Positions 7,432 through 14,100 of a stretch of 25,681 nt of DNA are shown here, piece after piece. The position numbers were made by a program, and so were the translations under genes. A model generated the notes under the pieces. It saw only the letters and a list, made by a program, of their open reading frames with translations. It did not search any database and was not told the DNA's origin. The DNA comes from Actinomycetota bacterium (GTDB lineage Bacteria > Actinomycetota > Nitriliruptoria > Euzebyales > Egibacteraceae). The stretch is taken from positions 1 through 25,681 of the forward strand of contig JAHWKQ010000003.1 of the NCBI GenBank assembly GCA_019347785.1, given 5' to 3'. Each line of letters begins with the position of its first letter. The first letter of the stretch is position 1.

Positions 7432-8103
7432 ATGACTACGACACGTCGTACGACACTCCGACGGGGCATTTCGGAGGCCCGCAGCGTGTCCGCTGACGGC
7501 GCGATGTCGCTGTCGCTCGAGTGCGTGTCCTGCTGTTTCGGGCCGACCGTGGCGCTGGCGCCGCTCACGCTGCGCATGTCCCCGGGGACTGTCTGCCTGG
7601 TGACCGGCGCGAACGGTTCGGGCAAGACCTCGCTGCTGCGTGTGGCGGCGGGGGTGACGAGACCGACGACAGGCAGCCGCCGGGTCCCCGGCATGGCGGT
7701 CTACCTGCGCTCGGGTGACGGCGCCCGGGCCTTCCAGACGCCCAGACAGGCCATCCGGTTCGTCGGGGGCATGCGCGACAGCCCCGGCTCGGTCGAGGAG
7801 GCGCTTGCCCTGCTCGGTCTGAGCGACATCGCCGACCGGCGGGTCCGGGAGCTGTCCGCGGGGCAGCGGGCCCGTGTGACGCTGGCGGTGGCGCTGGTGT
7901 GCCGTCCGGCGCTGGCCTGCCTGGACGAGCCCACCGCGCATCTGGACGCCGAGGGGTCCGTGCTCGCCGGCGAGGTGCTGTCGCGGTTGGTTGGCGACGG
8001 CGCCGCGGTCCTGGTCGCCACGCATGACGACCGTGTCCTCGGAAAGGTCGCCGACTCACGGGTGCACCTTCGCGACGGCGTCCTGCAGGCGGCCCCGTGG
8101 TGA
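7432..8103 (+). CDS. ccmA: Haem exporter ATP-binding subunit CcmA (System I)
   Basis: This 223-residue ABC ATPase powers CcmABCD-dependent release of haem-loaded CcmE during cytochrome c maturation. Walker A is GANGSGKT (59-66), the signature is LSAGQ (141-145), Walker B with catalytic glutamate is LACLDEP (161-167), and the switch histidine is H198 in ATHDD. It is short like other CcmA proteins, with one ABC domain. ATG 7432 adds 24 residues before the domain, which really begins at MSLSLECVSC (ATG 7504). Either start is possible; the -10-like TAGGCT just upstream favours 7432. It is the first ccm gene, and its stop overlaps ccmB. Taken alone it could be another ABC ATPase; the operon makes the call. 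Confidence 0.9.
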   Translation: MTTTRRTTLRRGISEARSVSADGAMSLSLECVSCCFGPTVALAPLTLRMSPGTVCLVTGANGSGKTSLLRVAAGVTRPTTGSRRVPGMAVYLRSGDGARAFQTPRQAIRFVGGMRDSPGSVEEALALLGLSDIADRRVRELSAGQRARVTLAVALVCRPALACLDEPTAHLDAEGSVLAGEVLSRLVGDGAAVLVATHDDRVLGKVADSRVHLRDGVLQAAPW

Positions 8104-8744
8104 GTGTGGTCTCGCGGGCCACCCGGGTGGCGCTCCGGGAGATGGCGCTGGAGGCGGGCGCCCGTGAGGCGGCCACGGTCGTCGCGCCCTTCGTCGTGGC
8201 CACGGTTGTCCTCGCCGGGCTGGGCCTGGGACCCCGTCCCGACGTGCTGCGCTCGGCGGCGCCGGGGGTGTCCTGGCTCGTCGTCGTCTTCGCCGCCGTG
8301 CCCCTGGCCCGCAGCGTGGCGGCCGCGGAGCGGGAGGAGGGGTGCTGGGACCTGCTGCGCGGACTGGCCCCGGCCAGCGCCCTGCTGTGGGGCAAGGTGG
8401 CCGCGCTGTGGGTTTGGCTGGCCGCGGCCTGGGCCGTCGCGACGCTGCTGACGGCGGCGTTGTTCAACGCGTCGACGACCGCCATGGGGGCTCTCGGCGG
8501 CGGGCTGGGCGCACTGGGGCTGGCGGGGGTCACCGTGCTGTTCGGAGCCATCATCGGGGCGCAGCGGCGGAGCGGGATGCTCGCCGTGCTGCTCCTGCCG
8601 GCCGGTCTGCCGGCGCTTCTGGCCGGTACGCAGGCCTCCACTCCCGGCGTCGATGCGGGCGCCTGGATCGCCCTGCTCGTGGCCTACGACCTGATCACGT
8701 TGGCCGTTGCGTGGGCGGCCTTCCCGGTCCTGCTGGAGGGATAG
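8097..8744 (+). CDS. ccmB: Haem exporter membrane subunit CcmB
   Basis: This protein of about 215 residues with six predicted hydrophobic segments is the membrane partner of CcmA in System I. GTG codons at 8097, 8100 and 8106 are possible starts; the one at 8100 overlaps the ccmA stop as GTGA. Family features are APGVSWLVVVFAAVPLARSVAAAEREEGCWDLL (in short: a helix ending in the conserved ExxxG...L cytoplasmic stretch), LLWGKVAALW, and the small-residue helix GVTVLFGAIIGAQRRSGML followed by LLLPAGLPALLAG, where CcmB proteins have LxxPLxxPxLI. Length is typical (about 220). It is directly followed by ccmC (TAGATG). Confidence 0.9.
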   Translation: MVSVVSRATRVALREMALEAGAREAATVVAPFVVATVVLAGLGLGPRPDVLRSAAPGVSWLVVVFAAVPLARSVAAAEREEGCWDLLRGLAPASALLWGKVAALWVWLAAAWAVATLLTAALFNASTTAMGALGGGLGALGLAGVTVLFGAIIGAQRRSGMLAVLLLPAGLPALLAGTQASTPGVDAGAWIALLVAYDLITLAVAWAAFPVLLEG

Positions 8745-9470
8745 ATGTCCCGCGGGGCCGTCGAACGCGTGCTCGGTGTCCTGGCTGCGCTGGCGGCTGC
8801 GGCGCTGGTCGTGCTCGGTCTGCTGGTCGCGCCGCCCGACGCCGTGCAGGGCCAGGCGCAGCGACTGATGTACGTCCATGTCCCGGCGGCCTGGGTCGCG
8901 TACCTGGCGTTCGCGGCCGTGCTCGTCTGCAGCGTGGCCTACCTCGTCCGCAGGGACCTGGCCTGGGACCGCCGCGCCCAGGCCGCCGCCGAGCTCGGTG
9001 TGGGGCTGACGGGCCTGGCGATCATGCTGGGCAGCATCTGGGGCAGACCGGTCTGGGGCGTCTGGTGGACGTGGGACCCGCGGCTGGTGACCACTGTGGT
9101 GCTCCTGCTGGTCTACGTCGGCTACCTGGGGGTCCGGGGCCTGGCCGTGGACGCCCACGTGAACGCCCGCCGGGCGGCGGTCGTGGGAGTGGCCGGGTTC
9201 GTGAACGTCCCCCTGGTGCACTTCTCGGTCGTCTGGTGGCGCACCCTGCACCAGCCACCCACCGTGCTCCGGCCGGCCGGCCCCGCCTCGGCGATCGAGC
9301 CGGTGATGCTCGTCGCACTGCTCGCCGGGGTCGTCGCCTTCACGCTCGGCGCCGGGTGGCTCTACCTGCGCCGGCTGCGGGTCCTGGCCCGGCGGGCGGC
9401 CCCCCCGCCGGTGAGCGTGGGAGCGAGGCCGGTGCCGTCGGTGACCGTCGTGCGGGGAGACGGGGAATGA
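8745..9470 (+). CDS. ccmC: Haem handling protein CcmC
   Basis: This 241-residue, six-helix membrane protein of the haem-handling family loads haem onto CcmE at the outer face of the membrane. The diagnostic tryptophan-rich WWD motif is WGRPVWGVWWTWDPRL (99-114). The two external haem-ligand histidines are visible as H45 in YVHVPAAW and H159 in NVPLVHFSVVWW. ATG 8745 immediately follows the ccmB stop. The C-terminal tail past the last helix is proline- and arginine-rich and longer than needed. The stop is overlapped by the ATG of the tiny ccmD gene. Identification is certain within System I; the WWD motif also occurs in CcmF and CcsA, but size and context fit CcmC. Confidence 0.95.
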   Translation: MSRGAVERVLGVLAALAAAALVVLGLLVAPPDAVQGQAQRLMYVHVPAAWVAYLAFAAVLVCSVAYLVRRDLAWDRRAQAAAELGVGLTGLAIMLGSIWGRPVWGVWWTWDPRLVTTVVLLLVYVGYLGVRGLAVDAHVNARRAAVVGVAGFVNVPLVHFSVVWWRTLHQPPTVLRPAGPASAIEPVMLVALLAGVVAFTLGAGWLYLRRLRVLARRAAPPPVSVGARPVPSVTVVRGDGE

Positions 9471-9571
9471 CCACCGGCTGGTCGTGGGTCTGGGCGGGCT
9501 ACGCGCTCACGGCCGCGGTCTGGAGCGGCTACGCCTGGTGGATCGCCCGTGGCCTCCGGGAACGACGGTGA
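9467..9571 (+). CDS. ccmD: CcmD, small haem exporter subunit
   Basis: This 34-residue single-helix protein is easily missed. It begins at ATG 9467 (overlapping the ccmC stop as ATGA) and ends at TGA 9569-9571, which overlaps the GTG of ccmE. The sequence has an aromatic N-terminus (GWSWVWAGYALTAAVWSGY), one hydrophobic helix, and a basic tail (RGLRERR). This is the CcmD pattern of W/Y-rich helix entry with conserved Tyr followed by a positively charged cytoplasmic end. CcmD joins CcmABC and is needed to release holo-CcmE. Position between ccmC and ccmE and coupling on both sides support the call. Confidence 0.85.
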   Translation: MTTGWSWVWAGYALTAAVWSGYAWWIARGLRERR

Positions 9572-10008
9572 CCCGGACCGCGCGCCCCCGCACGCGGCTG
9601 GTGGTGGTGGGCCTGGTCAGCGTGGCGGCGCTGGGTGTGCTGGCCGCCTCAGGCCTGCAGGACAGCCTCGTCTACTACCGCACCCCCAGTGAGGTGGCGG
9701 CCCGGCCTCGGTCGACCACACAGCGGGTGCGCCTGGGCGGGCTGGTGCAGCGCGGGTCCGTTCGGGAGGACGCCGGCTCGGTGCGCTTCGTGCTCACCGA
9801 CGGAGCCGCCGAGGTGGTGGTCCTGCATCGCGGCGACCCCCCCGGAGTGTTCCAGGAGGGCCAGGGGGCCCTCGTCGAGGGTACCTTCGACGGCCGCCGC
9901 CTGTTCCGCTCCGACCTCCTGGTCGTGCGGCACTCCAACGAGTACCAGGGCGCGGACGGCGAGACCTACCGGCCTCCCGACGCGGCGGTGGGAGCGGCGA
10001 CGCCGTGA
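9568..10008 (+). CDS. ccmE: Haem chaperone CcmE
   Basis: This 146-residue membrane-anchored haem chaperone receives haem from CcmC and passes it to CcmF. The GTG start at 9568 overlaps the ccmD stop. One N-terminal helix (about 10-30) is followed by the OB-fold domain: QRVRLGGLVQRGSV (52-65), SVRFVLTDGAAEVVVLHRGDPP (in parts) and FQEGQGALVEGTF. The haem-binding site is retained as H122-S-N-E-Y126, matching the His-x-x-x-Tyr of the proteobacterial HDExY motif rather than the Cys variant of some archaea and sulphate reducers. The tail after Y126 is longer and less proline-rich than usual. The stop overlaps the ccmF start. Confidence 0.93.
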   Translation: MTRTARPRTRLVVVGLVSVAALGVLAASGLQDSLVYYRTPSEVAARPRSTTQRVRLGGLVQRGSVREDAGSVRFVLTDGAAEVVVLHRGDPPGVFQEGQGALVEGTFDGRRLFRSDLLVVRHSNEYQGADGETYRPPDAAVGAATP

Positions 10009-11996
10009 GGAGCCTGCTGGGAACGGCAGCGCTGGCCGGAGGGCTCACGACGTCGCTGGCGGCGACCACCTGGTGGCTCCTCGCCGCCCGTGGCCACCGG
10101 ACCGAGTCCCGGGCGCGGGCGATGACCTGGGGCGTGCTGGCATGCGCCGTGGCCGCCTGCGCGGTGCTCGTGTGGGCCCTGGTGGCGCATGACTTCAGCG
10201 TCCGGTACGTGGCCGAGAACGGCGGCCGCGCGGTCCCGCTGTACTACACGGTCATCAGCCTGTGGGCGGGCCTGGAGGGCTCGCTGTTGCTGTGGCTGCT
10301 TGTGCTGGCCGGCTACGGCGTGCTGGCGATGCGCGTCACCCACCCGCGGGCGGCGGGGCTCCGTCCGTGGGCGATGGCGGTCATCTGCGCCGTCGGGGTG
10401 TTCTTCTTCGGTCTGGCGTTCTTCGCCGGCAACGCGTTCGAGGTCGTCTCGCCCGTCCCGCCCGACGGCCCGGGGCCGAACCCGCTGCTGCAGGACCACC
10501 CGTTGATGGGTGTGCACCCGCCCCTGCTGTACCTCGGGTACGTGGGGCTGACGGTGCCGTTCGCCTACGCGGTCGCCGCGCTGGTGACGGGCCAGACCGG
10601 CCGTGGCTGGCTGTTCGTCGCCCGGCGCTGGACGCTGTTCGCGTGGGCCTGCCTCACCGCGGGCATCCTGCTCGGGGGCTGGTGGTCGTACGAGGTGCTC
10701 GGCTGGGGCGGGTACTGGGCCTGGGACCCGGTCGAGAACGCCTCCATCCTGCCGTGGTTCACCGCCACCGCGCTGCTGCACTCGGTGATGGTGCAGGAGC
10801 GGCGGGCCACCCTGCGCGTGTGGAACCTGGCACTGGCGGCGTCCACCTTCCTCCTCGTCGTCGTCGGGACGTTCCTGACCCGCAGCGGCGTGATCGCCAG
10901 CGTCCACTCCTTCACCCAGTCGGCGATCGGGCCGGCCCTGCTGGGCTTCCTCGTCGCCGCGGGCCTGGGCGTGGGCGCGCTGTTCATCTGGCGTGCCGAC
11001 CGTCTGGGACCCGATGAGCCGCTCGACTCCGCGCTGTCACGAGAGGCGGCGTTCCTCGGGAACAACGTCATCCTTGTGGGACTGGCGTTCACCGTCCTGC
11101 TGGGCACCGTCTTCCCGCTCGCCGCCGAGGCCCTCAACGGGCAGCGGGTCAGCGTCGGCGCCCCGTACTTCAACCGGATGGCCGTGCCGCTCGCGCTCAC
11201 GCTCATCCTGCTCATGGGGGTGGGCCCGCTGGTGCCTTGGGGAGTGGCGGACCCCCGCGCGCTCGGCCGGCGACTGGCCGTGCCCGCCTCGGTCGGCCTG
11301 GCCACGGTCGGCGTCCTGGGCCTGGGAGGGCTGCGCGGGTTGGGGCCGCTGCTGACGTTCGGCCTGGCCGCCTTCGTCGCCGCCACGATCGTGGGGCAGT
11401 TGGTCAACGGCGCCGGCCTGGCTCGAGCCGCGACGGGGGCGGGCTGGGGGCGGGCCCTGGTGGTCGCCGTCGCGCGCCGCCGCCGGCTGTACGGGGGCCT
11501 GGTCGTCCATGCCGGGGTGGTGCTCGCCGCGGTGGCGATCGCGGCGTCGTCGAGCTACGGCCTGGAGCGCGAGCGGCGGCTGTCCCTCGGCGAGTCCTTC
11601 GCGGTCGGCGACTACACCGCGAGGCTGACGGCGATCCGCCCGGAGCGGACCCCCCGCCGCATGGCGATCACCGCACACGTGGCGTTGTCCAGGGGCGGCC
11701 GCCCCCTGGGGGTCCATGCTCCCGCGCTCAGCTTCTATCCCGCGGCCACGCAGGCCATCGGCACACCGTCGGTGGAGACCCGCGCACGCGAGGACGCCTA
11801 CCTCGTGCTGGTCTCGGTGAACGACGAGCGCACCGAGGCCACGATCCGGCTGGCCGTCAACCCGGCCGTCCTGTGGCTGTGGGTCGCCGGCGGGGTGATG
11901 CTCGCCGGGTCGCTGTTGGCGGGCTGGCCCCCGCGGCGCAGCCAGCCACGGCCGGCCGAGGCCACGGCCACCGCCATGGAAGGCGCCCGGACATGA
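10005..11996 (+). CDS. ccmF: Cytochrome c haem ligation protein CcmF
   Basis: This 663-residue multi-helix protein is the haem lyase of System I that attaches haem to CXXCH of apocytochromes with CcmH. The WWD motif is GWGGYWAWDPVENASILPW (233-251). HPPLLYLGYVG (171-181) carries an external haem-ligand histidine, and SLWAGLEGSLLLW (85-97) is the family's early signature. A soluble region (about residues 520-620) precedes the last helix, as in E. coli CcmF. The GTG start at 10005 overlaps the ccmE stop, and its TGA overlaps the ccmG ATG. Length is normal (about 650). Certain. Confidence 0.96.
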   Translation: MRSLLGTAALAGGLTTSLAATTWWLLAARGHRTESRARAMTWGVLACAVAACAVLVWALVAHDFSVRYVAENGGRAVPLYYTVISLWAGLEGSLLLWLLVLAGYGVLAMRVTHPRAAGLRPWAMAVICAVGVFFFGLAFFAGNAFEVVSPVPPDGPGPNPLLQDHPLMGVHPPLLYLGYVGLTVPFAYAVAALVTGQTGRGWLFVARRWTLFAWACLTAGILLGGWWSYEVLGWGGYWAWDPVENASILPWFTATALLHSVMVQERRATLRVWNLALAASTFLLVVVGTFLTRSGVIASVHSFTQSAIGPALLGFLVAAGLGVGALFIWRADRLGPDEPLDSALSREAAFLGNNVILVGLAFTVLLGTVFPLAAEALNGQRVSVGAPYFNRMAVPLALTLILLMGVGPLVPWGVADPRALGRRLAVPASVGLATVGVLGLGGLRGLGPLLTFGLAAFVAATIVGQLVNGAGLARAATGAGWGRALVVAVARRRRLYGGLVVHAGVVLAAVAIAASSSYGLERERRLSLGESFAVGDYTARLTAIRPERTPRRMAITAHVALSRGGRPLGVHAPALSFYPAATQAIGTPSVETRAREDAYLVLVSVNDERTEATIRLAVNPAVLWLWVAGGVMLAGSLLAGWPPRRSQPRPAEATATAMEGART

Positions 11997-12574
11997 CGAC
12001 GGCCGGGGCGACGGCCGCGGCACCCGGTGGCCGATACGGCCGGCGGGCCCGCTGGGCGTCGGCGCTCGCGGTCGGCGTCGCCGCGGTCCTGACCGCGACC
12101 GTCCTCGGCGCCGGGTTCGGTCGCGACCCGTCGGTGGTCGACTCCGTGCTGCTCGACGGCCCGGCGCCGCCGCTTGCCGGTCCGACGCTGGGCGGTGGCC
12201 GGTTCGACCTGGCCGAGCACCGTGGCGAGGTCGTGCTCGTCAACGTCTGGGCCTCCTGGTGCGAGCCCTGCCGGCGCGAGTACCCGCTGCTGGCCGAGGC
12301 CGACCGCAGGCTGTCGCCGCGCGGACTGCAGATCGTCGGCATCAACACCCAGGACACGGTCGCGGAGGCCACCGCCTTCCTGGAGGAGATGGGTGGCGAG
12401 AACTTCCCCAACGTGCTGGACCCCCAGGGGCGGCACGCCGTCGAATGGGGCACCTTTGGTGTCCCGGAGACCTTCGTCGTCGACCGCGACGGCCAGCTTG
12501 TGGCACGGCGCGTCGGGGAGCTCCCCAGGGAATGGATCATGGATCGCGTCGTCCCCCTGCTGGGGCGGCGATGA
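11993..12574 (+). CDS. ccmG: Thiol:disulfide oxidoreductase CcmG/DsbE
   Basis: This 193-residue membrane-anchored thioredoxin-fold protein reduces the CXXCH cysteines of apocytochrome c, or CcmH, outside the cytoplasm. A signal anchor (about 20-42) precedes the domain. The active site is WASWCEPC (C90, C93), followed by RREYPLL. The cis-proline loop is GVPETFVVDRDG (157-168), the CcmG/ResA type. The acidic insert EEMGGENFPNVLDPQG is also as in CcmG. ATG 11993 overlaps the ccmF stop, and the stop overlaps ccmH. ResA of System II would be the alternative in isolation, but the operon argues for CcmG. Confidence 0.93.
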   Translation: MTTAGATAAAPGGRYGRRARWASALAVGVAAVLTATVLGAGFGRDPSVVDSVLLDGPAPPLAGPTLGGGRFDLAEHRGEVVLVNVWASWCEPCRREYPLLAEADRRLSPRGLQIVGINTQDTVAEATAFLEEMGGENFPNVLDPQGRHAVEWGTFGVPETFVVDRDGQLVARRVGELPREWIMDRVVPLLGRR

Positions 12575-13713
12575 GCCGGCGCCGTGCCCTTCCCGCCCTC
12601 GTCGCGCTGACGCTCGCGGTTGCGGCGGTGGGGCTGTGGCGCGCGGCCACGGCGGCTTCCCCCGTGGGCCACGAGGCGAGGGTGGAGGCCACCGCGGCCA
12701 CCCTGCGCTGTCCTGTCTGCCAGGGGCTGTCGGTCGCGGACTCGCCGTCGAAGATGGCACAGGGGATGCGCTCGATCGTCGCCGAGCAGCTCGCGGCGGG
12801 GCGCACCCCCGACCAGGTCCGGGACTGGTTCGTGGGTCGCTACGGACAGTGGGTCCTGTTGTCGCCGTCGCCCTCCGGGCTCGGGTGGCTGGTGTGGCTG
12901 CTGCCGGTCGTCGCGGTGACCGCCTGTGCGGCGGCGGCCGTCCACCTCGCCGGTCGACGGCGCGGGCGGCCGGCCGTCAGCCCCGAGGATGTCCTGACGG
13001 CCGAGAAGGTGCTGGCGGCCCACGAGTCCAGAGAGCTCGCGCCCGGGGACACCAGGGCCGGCGAGCGCCTCGAGTCCGCGATCGCCCTGGTCGAAGCCGT
13101 GCGACATGACCGGATGGCATCGCCGGCCTCGCACACCCTCGCCCTGGGGCGCGTCGCGGAGGCCGCTCGGGCCGTCGAGGCCGAGCGGCGCACGGTGGAT
13201 GGCCCATCGCATGGTCGTTCCCGCCCCGCTCGGTCGCCCCGACCCGCGACGACCCTGCGGCGCGTGCCCCTCCGACTGCGGTGGGCGGGGCTGACCAGCG
13301 TGTTCCTGCTGGCCCTGGTCGGCCTGCTCGCCGCGAACGTGGCGCCGCGGGGAGAGGGCGCCTCCCCGACGGGCACCCTCCCGGGACAGGAGGACGTCCC
13401 GGCCGCGAGCGGCGAGCTCGACCGGTTGCGCGCGGAGGTCTCACAGGACCCGGGAGACACCCGGACGCGGCTCGCCCTGATCGGCCGGCTGCTGCGGGCG
13501 GGGCACCCGGAAGAGGCCCGCGCCCATCTGGCCGACGTGCTCGACGCCAGCCCCGGGAACCCGGACGCGCTGTTGCTGCTGGGGATCGCCCAGGTGCAGC
13601 AAGCCGACCCCGGCGCCCGGTCGACCCTCCGGCGCTTTCTCTCGGTCGCGCCGCCTGATCACCCCGGCGTCCCGATCGCCGAGGGGCTGCTGGGCCAGGG
13701 AGAACCGCGATGA
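12571..13713 (+). CDS. ccmH: Cytochrome c maturation protein CcmH with C-terminal CcmI-like TPR part
   Basis: This 380-residue fusion joins two System I functions. The first part has a signal peptide (about 1-29), then LRCPVCQGLS with the redox pair C47 and C50 and the family helices (DSPSKMAQGMRSIV, AGRTPDQVRDWFVGRYG), ending in a membrane helix (about 109-131); this is CcmH, which reduces and holds apocytochrome c. After a charged linker and a second membrane helix (about 240-260) comes a TPR-type region (LRAEVSQDPGDTRTRLALIGRLL and NPDALLLLGIAQV, in parts), the CcmI function of apocytochrome binding. E. coli CcmH is likewise a two-part protein. ATG 12571 overlaps the ccmG stop. Confidence 0.9.
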   Translation: MSRRRALPALVALTLAVAAVGLWRAATAASPVGHEARVEATAATLRCPVCQGLSVADSPSKMAQGMRSIVAEQLAAGRTPDQVRDWFVGRYGQWVLLSPSPSGLGWLVWLLPVVAVTACAAAAVHLAGRRRGRPAVSPEDVLTAEKVLAAHESRELAPGDTRAGERLESAIALVEAVRHDRMASPASHTLALGRVAEAARAVEAERRTVDGPSHGRSRPARSPRPATTLRRVPLRLRWAGLTSVFLLALVGLLAANVAPRGEGASPTGTLPGQEDVPAASGELDRLRAEVSQDPGDTRTRLALIGRLLRAGHPEEARAHLADVLDASPGNPDALLLLGIAQVQQADPGARSTLRRFLSVAPPDHPGVPIAEGLLGQGEPR

Positions 13714-14072
13714 CCCGCGTGCTCCGGCTCGTCCTGCTCCTCGCCGTGGCCGGATGCGCCGCGACGGCCACGCCTGCCGCCGGCCCTGCCGCGACCCAGG
13801 CTCGCGTCGGCCTCACGGAGTGGGAGGTCGCCACCTCGGCGCCCGCGCTCTCTGAGCGTCCCGTGCGGCTGACGGTGACGAACGCGGGCGCCACCGCCCA
13901 CAACCTGGTGGTCTCCGGCGGGGACGGCCGTGTCGCGAGCCCGCTGCTGGCCCCCGGCGAGAAGGCCAGCATCGCGGTCGACCTCACCGGGGAGGACGAG
14001 GTCATGCTCTGGTGCGATGTGCCCGGCCACCGTGAGCAGGGCATGGAGCGTGTCCTGCCGGTGGGCGGATGA
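13710..14072 (+). CDS. Cupredoxin-type blue copper lipoprotein
   Basis: This 120-residue protein starts at ATG 13710, overlapping the ccmH stop, so it is the last coupled gene of the ccm operon. The signal ends in the lipobox V-A-G-C16, indicating a lipoprotein on the outer face of the membrane. The fold is a plastocyanin-like beta sandwich with the type-1 copper ligand set visible: H64 in TAHNL, then C102, H107 and M112 in CDVPGHREQGM. It probably carries electrons between cytochromes or to a terminal oxidase or nitrite/N2O-type reductase (inference). Which one is not shown by this window. Copper binding is well supported by the ligands; its redox partner is unknown. Confidence 0.9.
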   Translation: MTRVLRLVLLLAVAGCAATATPAAGPAATQARVGLTEWEVATSAPALSERPVRLTVTNAGATAHNLVVSGGDGRVASPLLAPGEKASIAVDLTGEDEVMLWCDVPGHREQGMERVLPVGG

Positions 14073-14100
14073 CGACGCCCGGCTCGTATCGGAGGTTCGC

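Noticed and set aside
12174..13109. Alternative plus-strand frame spanning ccmG and ccmH
   Set aside because: It is rich in Arg, Ala and Ser and has no motifs, whereas the overlapping frames contain the WCEPC and LRCPVC sites.
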